Assembly (NCBI GenBank): GCA_001029295.1
Contig: LDXJ01000029.1
Location: 1 to 36,750 of the forward strand
Reading direction: 5' to 3'
Origin: Peptococcaceae bacterium CEB3
Lineage (GTDB): Bacteria; Bacillota; Desulfitobacteriia; Desulfitobacteriales; Desulfitobacteriaceae
DNA: 36,750 nt
The position numbers and the translations under genes are program-made. The notes under the pieces are model-generated. The model did no database searches, was not told where the DNA came from, and worked only from the letters and a program-made list of their open reading frames with translations. Shown piece after piece: positions 1 through 8,147 of the stretch (position 1 is the stretch's first letter; each line of letters starts with the position of its first letter).

Positions 1-147
1 ATTCAGCACCGTATGGGCGAAAAGGCACTGTCAGCCGAGCGTATAGCCAGAGCGTTGGGTGTCGCGACATGTCAGGTTTTGAAGGGCGGCATCAATTCAC
101 CTCGAACGATGTCGGCGGTGCGATCGCGTTCCAAAAGGTCCCAGTGA
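1..147 (+). pseudogene. C-terminal fragment with helix-turn-helix-like segment, unrecognised
   Basis: An open frame enters from the left window edge and stops at 145-147. Its readable part contains LSAERIARALGVAT, which has the spacing and residue pattern of a helix-turn-helix, followed by a basic Ser/Arg-rich tail. The family is not recognised. A second open frame (83-310) begins inside it in another phase and continues downstream, so the two may be pieces of one gene split by a frameshift. The left edge of the window prevents a decision. Low confidence that this is a translated product. Confidence 0.25.
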
Positions 148-310
148 CAAGAAAAGGCAAAACTTGTGGATACGCTGGCAATTTTCGGACGAAGATGAAA
201 TCGCGCTGGACTACAAGTTAATTCAGGATACGTACGACACAGATTGCTACAACATCTATTTTCGGCAGGAGGTGTTTAATAAGTTCCTGAAGAATATCTC
301 CTTAGCATAA
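83..310 (+). pseudogene. Unrecognised C-terminal protein fragment
   Basis: The frame is open from just after a stop at 80-82 to TAA at 308-310 and has no convincing start codon or ribosome site. The translation has a Cys-x-x-Cys pair near the beginning, a Trp-rich stretch (LWIRWQF), an acidic patch (SDEDE) and an ending rich in Tyr and Phe (NIYFRQEVFNKFLK). This reads like genuine protein rather than random sequence, and a good terminator follows 28 bases after its stop. It is probably the tail of a gene whose 5' part lies in the neighbouring frame or outside the window. I do not recognise the family. Confidence 0.35.
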
Positions 311-337
311 CAAAATTCAAATACGGTCATATCAGAG

Positions 338-370
338 AAAAGCCCGTAGTTTCAACACCTATGGGCTTTT
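338..370 (+). terminator. Rho-independent terminator
   Basis: A 12-bp stem (338-349 with 359-370, one G-U pair) begins with AAAAGCCC and ends with GGGCTTTT, has a 9-base loop, and is followed by CGCATTTTT. It closes the unrecognised fragment at 83-310. The start of the spoIVFB remnant lies immediately beyond it. Confidence 0.75.
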
Positions 371-389
371 CGCATTTTTCAAACTGTAA

Positions 390-635
390 AAGTCAGGGCA
401 CAAGAAGGAGGACCTGGTACGCAGGGGGCTGATGCCCAGCCGTTGGCTGACCGTGCACAGGGAAGTTCCCCTGGTCCGGGTCGTGGAAGAGTTGACTCCG
501 GATACTTATGCGCTGGTTTCCCTGGCCGGGCCTGAATTTGACGCGGCGGGAACCTTGACGGAGACGGAAATTTTGGAGGGAATGATTCGGGAGGGGATTC
601 ATTATCCCGTAGGCAAGCTTTATGAAACGAGATAG
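390..635 (+). pseudogene. spoIVFB: C-terminal remnant of SpoIVFB-like M50 zinc metallopeptidase
   Basis: The frame is open from 390 (stop at 387-389) to TAG at 633-635, 81 residues. The translation (RGLMPSRWLTVHREVPL, then TPDTYALV, then a TETEILEGMIREG segment) matches my memory of the cytoplasmic CBS-like tail of Firmicute SpoIVFB/M50 site-2 proteases. In many relatives such a gene sits directly upstream of the TIGR03960 radical SAM gene, as here. The membrane part with the HExxH zinc motif is absent: the upstream sequence is the foreign terminator at 338-370. The AAGGAGG at about 404-411 is codons of the remnant (Lys-Glu-Asp), so an ATG at 432 should not be read as a designed start. Either a real rearrangement severed the gene or the assembly joined unrelated pieces. 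The family call is from pattern memory. Confidence 0.5.
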
Positions 636-639
636 TTGT

Positions 640-648
640 GTTATAATA
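640..648 (+). promoter_or_regulatory. Extended -10 promoter for the radical-SAM/rng operon
   Basis: TGTTATAAT at 640-648 is a perfect extended -10 element (TGn followed by TATAAT), 78 bases before the ATG of the radical SAM gene. No good -35 is seen at the matching distance, as is common for extended -10 promoters. Its position just after the spoIVFB remnant would let the housekeeping operon survive loss of the upstream gene. Confidence 0.55.
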
Positions 649-725
649 TATAGCCACAACAGACGCAACAGACAAGCCGGCTGTCCAAGCCCAGGCGAAA
701 AACTACGGGAGGATATTCAAGCAGA

Positions 726-2582
726 ATGTGTGAACAGAACGCCGCGGAGATCCGGCGAAAGGTAGATCGTTTTTTGGCGCGAGTGTTGAAACCGGGGCGT
801 TATCTCGGCGCGGAATGGAATTCTATTCATAAGGAGTGGGAGAGTACCCGGGTCCATATGGCGTTTGCTTTTCCGGATGTGTACGAAGTGGGTATGTCCC
901 ATCTGGGGACGCGGATCCTTTACCACCTGGTCAATTCGTTTCCGGATTTTCTCTGCGAGCGCGTGTTCGCTCCTTGGGTGGATATGGAAGCACGGTTGCG
1001 GGAAAACGGGGTGCCTCTGTATGCCTTGGAATTTTTCCGGCCTCTCAAGACTTTTGACGTCTTGGGTTTTACCCTGCAATACGAACTGAGCTTTACCAAT
1101 GTCCTCAACATGTTGGATTTAGCGGGTATTCCCCTGCGGGCCGGGGAACGCAAGGCGGGGGACCCTTGGGTGATCGCGGGAGGACCTTGCGCCTTTAACC
1201 CCGAGCCGCTTGCTCCCTTTATCGATTTCTTTTTGCTGGGTGAGAGCGAGGAGCAGCTGCCACAGGTTTTGGACCTGGTGGCGGAACAGAAGGAAACCCC
1301 CCGGCCGAGGGCGGACTTTTTGCGGCGCGTGGCTCAGGTCCAAGGTGTCTACGTCCCGGAGTTTTATCAGGTCAGTTATCGGGAAGACGGGCGCCTGCAA
1401 GGGATCGAGGCAGAACCCGGGGTACCCCGGGTCGTGGAAAAGGCCATTGTCAATAATCTGGATCAGGCCTTTTTTCCCACGGAGCCGATTGTACCTTACC
1501 TGGAGATCATCCATGACCGGATGATGCTTGAGGTGATGAGGGGTTGTTCCCGGGGTTGCCGTTTCTGTCAGGCCGGGATGATTTATCGGCCCGTGCGGGA
1601 ACGGTCCCCGCAGACGCTCTTGGGACAGGCCGAAAAACTGGTGCGTTCCACCGGTTATGAAGAGATTTCCCTGACCTCACTGTCTTCGGGGGATTACTCT
1701 TGCATCCGGCCGGTCGTGGGCGACATTCTGGCCCGCTACGGCGGGGAGTGGGTGGGGGTATCCCTCCCTTCCCTCCGGATCGATTCCTTTGACGTAGAAT
1801 TGGCGGCAGAGGTTCAGAAAGTTCGCAAGTCGGGTCTGACTTTCGCGCCGGAGGCGGGAACCCAGCGCCTGCGCAACGTGATTAACAAGGGAGTCACGGA
1901 AGAGAACCTGATGGAAGCGGTGGGGGCGGCTTTTCGCGCCGGCTGGTCCGGAATTAAGCTCTACTTCATGATAGGGCTGCCGACGGAAACCCAGGAAGAT
2001 TTGGACGGGATTGCGGATTTGGCTGCCAAGGTCTTGGATCTGGGCAGGCGGCTGGGAGTTCGCAATGTGCGGCTCACGGTTTCCGCCAGCTCTTTTGTGC
2101 CCAAGAGCCACACCCCTTTCCAATGGGAGCCCCAGGAGGCTCAGGCTTCCTTGGCGCAAAAGCAGCAGTATTTAAAAGAACGTTTGCGAGACCGGCGGAT
2201 CAAGTACAATTATCACGATGTGGCGACCAGTTTTTTGGAAGCGGTGTTTGCCAAGGGGGACCGCCGTTTGGCCGACGTGCTGGAACACGCTTACCGGGCC
2301 GGGTGCCGTTTTGACGGCTGGACGGAGCAGTTTCGTTACGGGCTCTGGCAGGAGAGTTTCCGCGGGCTGGGGCTGGACCCCGGCTTCTACGCCAACCGGA
2401 CTTTGGATTACGACGATGTCCTGCCTTGGGATCATTTGGAGTCGGGTGTGAGCAAAGAGTTTTTGAGGCGGGAACACTGGAAAGCCCTCCGGGAAACAAA
2501 TACGCAGGACTGCCGGTTCGCGGAGTGCACCGGCTGCGGGGTCTGTCCGGGGAGAGGGGTCAGGATCGATTTGAAAGGGTGA
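726..2582 (+). CDS. TIGR03960-type B12-binding-like radical SAM protein
   Basis: This is a 618-residue protein of the radical SAM family that usually precedes a TIGR03936 protein and rng in Firmicutes. The N-terminal third (about residues 40-190) is a Rossmann-like cobalamin-binding-type domain without an obvious DxHxxG motif. The radical SAM core begins at the CxxxCxxC cluster Cys274-Cys278-Cys281 (GCSRGCRFCQAG), which would ligate the 4Fe-4S cluster that cleaves SAM. The C terminus carries another Cys-rich segment (ECTGCGVCPG) that could bind an extra cluster. The ATG follows AGGAT-type ribosome-site sequence by about 10 bases. Its stop is 5 bases before the next gene, so the two are probably co-translated. 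The substrate is unknown; RNA modification is a frequent guess for this family because of its neighbours. Confidence 0.9.
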   Translation: MCEQNAAEIRRKVDRFLARVLKPGRYLGAEWNSIHKEWESTRVHMAFAFPDVYEVGMSHLGTRILYHLVNSFPDFLCERVFAPWVDMEARLRENGVPLYALEFFRPLKTFDVLGFTLQYELSFTNVLNMLDLAGIPLRAGERKAGDPWVIAGGPCAFNPEPLAPFIDFFLLGESEEQLPQVLDLVAEQKETPRPRADFLRRVAQVQGVYVPEFYQVSYREDGRLQGIEAEPGVPRVVEKAIVNNLDQAFFPTEPIVPYLEIIHDRMMLEVMRGCSRGCRFCQAGMIYRPVRERSPQTLLGQAEKLVRSTGYEEISLTSLSSGDYSCIRPVVGDILARYGGEWVGVSLPSLRIDSFDVELAAEVQKVRKSGLTFAPEAGTQRLRNVINKGVTEENLMEAVGAAFRAGWSGIKLYFMIGLPTETQEDLDGIADLAAKVLDLGRRLGVRNVRLTVSASSFVPKSHTPFQWEPQEAQASLAQKQQYLKERLRDRRIKYNYHDVATSFLEAVFAKGDRRLADVLEHAYRAGCRFDGWTEQFRYGLWQESFRGLGLDPGFYANRTLDYDDVLPWDHLESGVSKEFLRREHWKALRETNTQDCRFAECTGCGVCPGRGVRIDLKG

Positions 2583-2587
2583 GCTTT

Positions 2588-3313
2588 ATGCGGCTGAGAA
2601 TTGCCTATTCCAAAATGGAAGCGGCCAGATTTATTGCGCATTTGGATTTAGCCCGGGTTTTTGAAAGGGCGATGCGGCGGGCGCAGATCCCTGTGGCTTA
2701 TTCGGAGGGATTTAACCCGCACCCCAAGATCTCTTTTGGTTCGGCTTTGGCAGTGGGAGTTGAGGGGCAAAAGGAATATGTGGATATTGAACTCAGGCAG
2801 GAGATGGATATCCGGGAGATCCTGGGAAGGCTGCAGGAACAGCTGCCTTCCGGAATCCGCCTGCTGGAGGGAAGTGTCATGGCGCCGGGGAGCAAAGCCT
2901 TGATGGCCATTCTCAATTCTGCCGGTTACCTGATCCGGGTGCCCATGGCTCTGCCCATTGGGCCGGAACGGTTGAGGGAGGGGGTTCAGGCTTGGCTGGG
3001 GCGCGAACATGTTTCCTATGCCCGCTACACTAAAAGGGGCCCGACTGAGAAAGATATCCGACCCTGGGTCAAGAGGCTGACGGCTGGGATCGAGGGAGAG
3101 GAAGTCGTGCTGGAATTGGAGGTGGAGGTGGGCAACAGCGGGGGTGTCCGCCCGGAGGAAGTACTGGCCAGCCTGCGGGAGCTCGAAAATCTCCCCTTTG
3201 ACCTTGACGCGGCTCGCGTCCGGCGAACGGGGATCTATGTTCAGTACCGGGGGCAGAACTATTCCCCCTTGGATACAGCCAAGGGGCCGGGATCGAAGTC
3301 GGAGGCCCGTTAG
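2588..3313 (+). CDS. TIGR03936 / DUF2344 radical-SAM-linked protein
   Basis: This 241-residue protein begins MRLRIAYSKMEAARFIAHLD and contains the family's hallmark segment FNPHPKISFGSALAVGVEG at about residues 41-59. The family almost always lies next to, or is fused to, the TIGR03960 radical SAM protein, and here it starts 5 bases after that gene stops. The open frame extends upstream to 2426, but this part overlaps the radical SAM gene. The ATG at 2588, preceded by GAAAGGGTGAG, gives the normal family N terminus. It probably acts with its radical SAM partner. The reaction is unknown, and no catalytic residue can be named from the sequence. Confidence 0.88.
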   Translation: MRLRIAYSKMEAARFIAHLDLARVFERAMRRAQIPVAYSEGFNPHPKISFGSALAVGVEGQKEYVDIELRQEMDIREILGRLQEQLPSGIRLLEGSVMAPGSKALMAILNSAGYLIRVPMALPIGPERLREGVQAWLGREHVSYARYTKRGPTEKDIRPWVKRLTAGIEGEEVVLELEVEVGNSGGVRPEEVLASLRELENLPFDLDAARVRRTGIYVQYRGQNYSPLDTAKGPGSKSEAR

Positions 3314-3350
3314 ATCCGGCGGGCGAAAACGAAAGGAAGGAACCGGTTTC

Positions 3351-4598
3351 TTGAGGGAAATTATTCTCCAGGGGCAAGCAGAGAAGCTGCGGGCCGCGCT
3401 GTTTGAAGATAACGGGTTGGTGGAAGTGTTTGAAGGGGACGAGTCCGGCGGCGGCCTGGTCGGAAATATTTACCTGGGCAGAGTTGAGAACGTTCTTCCC
3501 GGGATGCAGGCCGCCTTTGTGGATATCGGCCTGGAGAAAAACGCCTTTCTTTATGTGGGAGACGCGGTGCCCCCCCACACTCTTGACGAAGAAGAGCGGC
3601 CGGTCGTCCCGCCCGACGTTCGGGTCGAACAGGTTTTGCGGCCGCGCCAGCAGCTTCTGGTACAGATCATGAAAGAGCCTGTGGGGAACAAGGGAGCTCG
3701 GGTGACGACGAATCTGACTCTGCCGGGGCGCTACACGGTCTTGGTTCCGCAGGTGGACTATGTGGGAGTGTCCCGTAAGATCTTGGACCCGGAGGAGCGC
3801 GAACGCTTAAGAAGTCTGGCGGCCGAGGTTCGGCCCGACCGTATGGGAGTGGTCGTGCGCACCTTGGCGCAAGGCGCTGCCCGGGAAGAAATCCGGGAGG
3901 ATCTCGGGCGTTTGGCCGGGCTGTGGCGGCGCTTGCGGGAGAAAAAGTCAACGGCACCGGTTCCCGGATTGCTGCACAGGGACCTGGAATTGATTTTACG
4001 TCTGGTTCGCGATCTGGTCGACCAAGAAGTCACGAAAATCATCGCGGACCGGGAAGAAGTGGCCGAGGTCATGCGCGAGGCCTTGGCTGATATCGGGCAT
4101 CCGGCTTCAAGGGCTGTCTCGGTTGACCCGAGCGGCAGCCTTTTTTCCCGTTATGGGGTCGATGATGAGGTGCGCAAGGCCCTGCGCCCGAAAGTATGGC
4201 TGAAAAGCGGCGGCTATTTGGTCGTCAACAGTACGGAAGCCTTGGTCGCCATTGATGTCAACACCGGAAAGTATGTCGGGAAGCGGTCTTTGGCAGAGAC
4301 GGTCTTGCGCACGAATCTGGAGGCGGCGAAGGAGGTTGCCCGGCAGCTGCGCCTGCGCAACCTGGGAGGTATCATCATTATCGACTTTATTGACATGGAT
4401 GCGGCCGCGGACCAAGAGCGGGTCTTGCAGGCCTTGGAGGAAGCCTGCCTTCCGGACCGGATTAAATGTCACATTCTGGGTCTTACCCAGCTGGGGTTGG
4501 TGGAGATGACGCGCAAGAAAGTCGGGCGGACGCTGGCCGCGCGCTTTACGAAACCCTGTCAGGCCTGTGACGGGCATGGATATCTGACTATGTACTAA
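3351..4598 (+). CDS. rng: Ribonuclease G/E family endoribonuclease
   Basis: This is a 415-residue endoribonuclease of the RNase E/G family, which cleaves single-stranded RNA and functions in rRNA maturation and mRNA turnover. An S1 RNA-binding domain is near the N terminus (GNIYLGRVENVLPGMQAAFVD). The metal-binding aspartates are Asp302 (AIDVNTGKYVG) and Asp345 (IIIIDFIDMD), one residue off E. coli RNase E Asp303 and Asp346. The zinc-link motif is Cys403-x-x-Cys406, again one off the E. coli cysteines. The long C-terminal scaffold of RNase E is absent, so this is an RNase G-like length. The start is TTG 3351, chosen because AAGGAAGG lies about 10 bases upstream and because earlier in-frame codons overlap the preceding gene. 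Confidence 0.95.
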   Translation: MREIILQGQAEKLRAALFEDNGLVEVFEGDESGGGLVGNIYLGRVENVLPGMQAAFVDIGLEKNAFLYVGDAVPPHTLDEEERPVVPPDVRVEQVLRPRQQLLVQIMKEPVGNKGARVTTNLTLPGRYTVLVPQVDYVGVSRKILDPEERERLRSLAAEVRPDRMGVVVRTLAQGAAREEIREDLGRLAGLWRRLREKKSTAPVPGLLHRDLELILRLVRDLVDQEVTKIIADREEVAEVMREALADIGHPASRAVSVDPSGSLFSRYGVDDEVRKALRPKVWLKSGGYLVVNSTEALVAIDVNTGKYVGKRSLAETVLRTNLEAAKEVARQLRLRNLGGIIIIDFIDMDAAADQERVLQALEEACLPDRIKCHILGLTQLGLVEMTRKKVGRTLAARFTKPCQACDGHGYLTMY

Positions 4599-4659
4599 TT
4601 GAGCCTACTTTCCGGCACTCTTGGGTCAACGAGCGGCTCTGCAGTGCACCGCTTGGCGT

Positions 4660-4689
4660 TTGACAAGATAGAAGAAAGCGTGTTAAAAT
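4660..4689 (+). promoter_or_regulatory. Sigma-A-type promoter for rplU operon
   Basis: TTGACA at 4660-4665 and TAAAAT at 4684-4689 are separated by 18 bases, a near-consensus vegetative promoter. It lies after the rng stop and would produce a leader of roughly 125 bases before the rplU start. Confidence 0.75.
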
Positions 4690-4696
4690 AACAAAA

Positions 4697-4820
4697 TGTG
4701 GTGGGTTCTCTGCCGCAACCGCGCGCAACAGGTCGACAATAGTTTTTTCCGCCCGGGGTCTCTCTCGGCGCGGGAAGAATTAACCTGCTCAGGCGAGTCT
4801 GGGATAGAGGAGGTGTTAGA
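4697..4820 (+). promoter_or_regulatory. Probable L21 leader (autoregulatory 5' UTR of rplU)
   Basis: About 125 bases lie between the promoter and rplU, containing GC-rich complementary blocks (for example CCGCGCG near 4727 and CGGCGCGGG near 4768) and an intervening T-run. Firmicute rplU operons commonly carry a structured L21 leader RNA at this position, through which L21 is thought to control the operon. The assignment rests on position and general appearance; I could not match a covariance model. Confidence 0.4.
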
Positions 4821-5132
4821 ATGTATGCAGTGATTGAGACCGGAGGTAAGCAATTCCGGGTTAAACAAGGGGATACTCTGAAGGTGGAGAAACTGAAGGC
4901 CAATGTCGGTGACATCGTGACGATAGAGAAAGTCCTGCTCGTCGAGCAGGATGGCGTGGTCAAAGTGGGAACCCCCGTTCTTGCCGGCGCAAAAGCCCTC
5001 TTGAAGGTTGTTGAACATGGCAAAGGGGAGAAGATCATTGTCTTCAAATACAAGCCCAAGAAGAACTACCGCCGTAAACAAGGACACCGGCAGCCTTACA
5101 CAAAGGTCCTTGTCGAGGCGCTCGAAGCGTAG
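4821..5132 (+). CDS. rplU: 50S ribosomal protein L21
   Basis: This 103-residue protein is typical full length for L21, a 23S rRNA-binding protein of the large subunit. Recognised from [20 protein letters not shown] at the N terminus and the basic C-terminal [17 protein letters not shown] segment. The ATG is preceded by an excellent site, GAGGAGGTG. It is the first gene of the conserved rplU-prp-rpmA operon; the next gene's inferred start lies 1 base after its stop. Confidence 0.98.
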   Translation: MYAVIETGGKQFRVKQGDTLKVEKLKANVGDIVTIEKVLLVEQDGVVKVGTPVLAGAKALLKVVEHGKGEKIIVFKYKPKKNYRRKQGHRQPYTKVLVEALEA

Positions 5133-5133
5133 G

Positions 5134-5526
5134 TTGGGCGTCCCAGGGGAGAACTGCCGTACCCGATCCCAAGCCGGACCCCAGGGGCTCCGTTTTTCCG
5201 TCTGGCTTGATTCCCAAGGGCTTATCCATGGGTTTGAGCTGAGCGGCCATGCGGGATTTGCCGACCCCGGCGAAGATGTTGTCTGCGCGGGGGTTTCGGC
5301 TTTAAGCATCGCCGCGGTCAATGGTTTGGAACATTTTCTGAGTGTTCCCCCGCAGGTCCGTGAGGAGACGGGGTTTCTTGCCTGCAGCCTCGGTCAGGTG
5401 AGCGGGGAGGAACTTTCCCGGGCTCAGTGGATCCTGGAAACCCTGAGGCTGGGCCTGGAGGGGATCCGGGCGGCTTATGGAAACGAATACCTGATGATTG
5501 AACAGAGGAGGTGGACTCCGTGTTGA
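5134..5526 (+). CDS. prp: Ribosomal-processing cysteine protease Prp (YsxB)
   Basis: Prp removes the N-terminal extension of ribosomal protein L27 in Firmicutes and relatives that keep this extension, and lies between rplU and rpmA as here. The catalytic dyad is visible as His39 (LSGHAGFA) and Cys51 ([12 protein letters not shown]). With TTG 5134 as start the protein has 130 residues, about 20 longer than usual. Family members normally begin close to the RFSVWLD strand at residue 21, but no ATG, GTG or TTG occurs exactly there, so the start is uncertain. The stop overlaps the beginning of rpmA, indicating translational coupling. Confidence 0.9.
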   Translation: MGVPGENCRTRSQAGPQGLRFSVWLDSQGLIHGFELSGHAGFADPGEDVVCAGVSALSIAAVNGLEHFLSVPPQVREETGFLACSLGQVSGEELSRAQWILETLRLGLEGIRAAYGNEYLMIEQRRWTPC

Positions 5527-5819
5527 GAATGGACCTGCAGCTTTTCGCTCATAAAAAGGGAGTGGGAAGCTCTCGTAACGGCCGTGACAGTGCGGCCCAG
5601 CGCCTTGGCGTGAAACGGGGCGACGGTCAATTTGTTTTAGCGGGAAATATCATTGTGCGTCAGCGCGGCACGAAATTTCACCCGGGTAAAAATTGCGGCC
5701 TCGGCAGAGACGATACTCTCTTCGCCTTAACCGACGGCTACGTGAAATTCGAACGCAAGGATCGCAAACGCAAACAGGTGAGCATTTATTCTGAACGCCC
5801 GGTTGCTCAAGCACAATAA
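5520..5819 (+). CDS. rpmA: 50S ribosomal protein L27 with cleavable N-terminal extension
   Basis: This 99-residue protein of the large ribosomal subunit sits near the peptidyl-transferase centre. After MDLQLFA comes [14 protein letters not shown], the conserved mature N terminus, so the Prp cleavage motif (LQLFA before HKKG) is intact and matches the Prp gene just upstream. GTG 5520 is chosen because AGGAGG at 5506-5511 lies 8 bases before it. GTG 5511 overlaps the ribosome site and ATG 5529 is a weaker alternative. The start overlaps the prp stop by a few bases. Confidence 0.95.
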   Translation: MLRMDLQLFAHKKGVGSSRNGRDSAAQRLGVKRGDGQFVLAGNIIVRQRGTKFHPGKNCGLGRDDTLFALTDGYVKFERKDRKRKQVSIYSERPVAQAQ

Positions 5820-5830
5820 CCCGAAAATCT

Positions 5831-5860
5831 AAACCCCCGGGATAGCCCCCGGGGGTTTTT
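5831..5860 (+). terminator. Rho-independent terminator after rpmA
   Basis: AAACCCCCGGG at 5831-5841 pairs with CCCGGGGGTTT at 5848-5858, a perfect 11-bp GC-rich stem with a 6-base loop, running into a T-tract and a further TTTTT. It ends the rplU-prp-rpmA transcript. Confidence 0.9.
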
Positions 5861-5944
5861 CGGTTTTTCTCACTCTACTTTGTCAACGGATAGTTTGTGA
5901 TTGTTTCTTTATGTTTTGTGTTTTGGGATCGCGTGAGGAAGGGT

Positions 5945-6532
5945 ATGGCTATGGATAGGGCGACGGATAGGGTTATGGATAGCGACGAGCGCTTGGCGGA
6001 GAAACTTCTGGTTGAGCAACTGGCATGGTACCGGTTGCAGCGGCATGATCTTATGAACCACTGGCAGGTAGTTATGGGGTATCTGCAGCTTAAACAGGCG
6101 GATAAGGCCTTAGCCTACCTGAGAGGCATCGCGGATTACCAGAGAGCGGAACAGCGGCTCGGCCAGATCCCGGAGCCTTATGTGGCGGCGGTTCTGCTGG
6201 GGCTCGTTTTGGGCCTGCGCCAAGAAGAGATAGCTTGCGAAGTGGAGTTGGCGGAAGAACTGCAAGGGGATAAGTTTTGGCAGGCACCCCGGCAGCCCGG
6301 GTATGCCGAGTCTTTGTACGGGTACACTACTGAGTGTCTGGCTTTGGGGCGCTCCTATCTCCCGGCCGGTTCTTCCCTGGAGGCCCGGGTCATGCTTACG
6401 GCCGCCGGGAAGGAACTGGAGGCCTCCTTTGAATTGTATCGCCGGGAAAAGCACGGCGAAAGCCGGGGAGAGAAGATGGGGGAATGGCTCGCCGGGAAAA
6501 AGTGGCGGCAGAACCGGCCGGCGGATCTTTAA
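5945..6532 (+). CDS. spo0B: Spo0B-like sporulation phosphotransferase
   Basis: This 195-residue protein occupies the position between rpmA and obg held by spo0B in Firmicutes. In Bacillus, Spo0B relays phosphate from Spo0F to Spo0A. The alpha-helical Spo0B segment is recognisable at residues 30-55: RLQRHDLMNHWQVVMGYLQL, with His34 as the expected phosphorylation site. The rest is divergent, as is usual for this family, and the C-terminal domain shows no clear ATP-binding motifs. Start ATG 5945 lies 6 bases after GAGG; ATG 5951 is the alternative, and a GTG at 5897 lacks a ribosome site. Confidence 0.75.
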   Translation: MAMDRATDRVMDSDERLAEKLLVEQLAWYRLQRHDLMNHWQVVMGYLQLKQADKALAYLRGIADYQRAEQRLGQIPEPYVAAVLLGLVLGLRQEEIACEVELAEELQGDKFWQAPRQPGYAESLYGYTTECLALGRSYLPAGSSLEARVMLTAAGKELEASFELYRREKHGESRGEKMGEWLAGKKWRQNRPADL

Positions 6533-6670
6533 GAGACGCGGGTTCTGGTGCCGCAGCGGTGCCGGCGTCGGATGGGCAATGGCATGCGGATCCCGCTGGG
6601 GCAACGACACTGCCACTGGGTCGTTTCAGGCCGCGGACGCGCAGACGACGCGTTAAGCCTCGCTGACCGC

Positions 6671-6693
6671 GTCAGTCCGCGGTGGGGACTGAC
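6671..6693. other. Perfect hairpin in the spo0B-obg gap
   Basis: GTCAGTCC at 6671-6678 pairs perfectly with GGACTGAC at 6686-6693 across a 7-base loop. It lies in the 207-base gap before obg, with no T-tract after it, so it is not an obvious terminator. The rest of the gap is GC-rich and shows no gene I can support. Confidence 0.35.
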
Positions 6694-6739
6694 TGCAAAT
6701 GCGCCCGGCAGGGAAAAAAAGGTAGAGGAGCCTCAGAAA

Positions 6740-8017
6740 ATGTTTTATGATCAGGCCGAAATCTATGTCAAGGGCGGGGATGGCGGGGCCGGAGCGGTGG
6801 CTTTCCGCCGCGAAAAATATGTGCCCGAAGGCGGCCCGAGCGGCGGGGACGGCGGCCGTGGCGGCAGCGTCGTTTTGGTGGCTGACCGGGGGCTCAGGAC
6901 TCTGGTGGATTTTCGCTATAAACGCCATTACAAGGCGGAGCGGGGCGAGCACGGCCAAGGCAAGAACATGCATGGTAAAGGGGCTGAGGACCTCTGTCTG
7001 CGCCTCCCGTCGGGAACCTTGGTGAAAGACGCGGAGACCGGGGAAGTGCTGGCCGACTTGGTCGAAGACGGGCAGCGGGCAGTGGTGGCTCAGGGCGGAC
7101 GAGGCGGGCGGGGAAATGCCCGCTTTATGAGCAATACCAACAAGGCCCCGACTTTTGCCGAAAACGGAGAACCGGGCAAGGAACGGCGGCTGCTTCTGGA
7201 GCTCAAACTCTTGGCGGACGTAGGCTTGGTGGGTTTTCCCAACGTGGGCAAGTCGACCCTCATTGCCAAAGTATCGGCGGCCAAGCCCAAGATCGCGCCT
7301 TACCATTTTACGACTCTCGTGCCGAATCTCGGGGTGGTTCGTCTGGCTGACGGAGAAAGCTTTGTCATGGCTGATATTCCCGGGCTGATCGAGGGAGCTC
7401 ACAGCGGGGCGGGTTTGGGATATGAATTCCTGCGCCACACCGAGCGGACCCGCCTGCTCTTGCATGTCTTGGATGTTTCCGGTTCGGAAGGGCGTGATCC
7501 CTTGGAGGACTTTCGCCTGATTCAGGGCGAACTGGTTCAGTACAGTTCCTTTTTGGCCGAACGTCCCATGATGATCGTCGCCAACAAAATGGACATGCCG
7601 GGGGCTGAGGACAATCTGGCACGACTCAAGACAGCTTTGGGCCCAAGTTATGAGATATTTCCGATCTCCGCTCTGACCGGGGAGGGACTGGGAGAACTTC
7701 TGGGTCGAGTCGGGCAACGGCTCCCCGGGCTTCCGGTGCCGGAGCCGGTGGTCCGAGTTGAGGAGGGGCATCGTTTGACCAAAGCCGACCCGGCGGACAG
7801 GTTCGAAATCGGACGGGATGAGGATGGCGTTTTCGTCGTCCGGGGCCGCGAGGTCGAACGCCATGTGGCCATGACTCACTTTGAAAGCGAAGAAGGCGTT
7901 TACCGCCTGCAGACTATCCTGCGCGTCATGGGGGTGGACGAGGCTCTGCGGGAGCGGGGCATTCGCACAGGTGATAAAGTACGGATCAAAGGATTGGAAT
8001 TCGAGTGGCAGGATTAG
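6740..8017 (+). CDS. obgE: Obg family GTPase
   Basis: This 425-residue essential GTPase is involved in 50S ribosome maturation and stress responses. The glycine-rich Obg fold is at the N terminus ([19 protein letters not shown]). The G domain follows with G1 at residues 165-173 (GFPNVGKST), G3 as DIPGLIEGA and G4 as NKMD. The C-terminal OCT domain follows (about residues 340-420), as in Gram-positive Obg. ATG 6740 is preceded by GAGGAG about 9 bases upstream. The frame is open further upstream but only in gap sequence. Confidence 0.96.
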   Translation: MFYDQAEIYVKGGDGGAGAVAFRREKYVPEGGPSGGDGGRGGSVVLVADRGLRTLVDFRYKRHYKAERGEHGQGKNMHGKGAEDLCLRLPSGTLVKDAETGEVLADLVEDGQRAVVAQGGRGGRGNARFMSNTNKAPTFAENGEPGKERRLLLELKLLADVGLVGFPNVGKSTLIAKVSAAKPKIAPYHFTTLVPNLGVVRLADGESFVMADIPGLIEGAHSGAGLGYEFLRHTERTRLLLHVLDVSGSEGRDPLEDFRLIQGELVQYSSFLAERPMMIVANKMDMPGAEDNLARLKTALGPSYEIFPISALTGEGLGELLGRVGQRLPGLPVPEPVVRVEEGHRLTKADPADRFEIGRDEDGVFVVRGREVERHVAMTHFESEEGVYRLQTILRVMGVDEALRERGIRTGDKVRIKGLEFEWQD

Positions 8018-8057
8018 GAGTAGGGGAAACAGCAAACGGTTGGGCGCTTGGATTGCC

Positions 8058-8113
8058 TTTTAATCCCGTTTTAATGTGGGTTTCCTTATATTTTAAGAGA
8101 AATCAGATACAAT
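8058..8113 (+). promoter_or_regulatory. Pho-box-like direct repeats and -10 upstream of asnB
   Basis: TTTTAAT occurs at 8058-8064 and again at 8069-8075, and TTTTAAG at 8091-8097. With a degenerate copy at 8080-8086 this gives four positions at an exact 11-bp period. A good -10, TACAAT, is at 8108-8113, 10 bases after the last repeat, and no proper -35 is present. This is the arrangement of PhoB/PhoP-type activator sites that replace the -35. The same motif pair lies upstream of the two-component operon at 10127. The regulator identity is inference. Confidence 0.55.
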
Positions 8114-8147
8114 ATCCTCTAGGGGTGTTAAAAAGGAGGATCATTGT

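Noticed and set aside
6653-8035. 460-codon open frame antisense to obg
   Set aside because: It is a shadow of a GC-rich coding region. The sense strand has full Obg motifs; the antisense frame resembles no family. The same applies to the frames antisense to asnB, the response regulators and the Amt genes.
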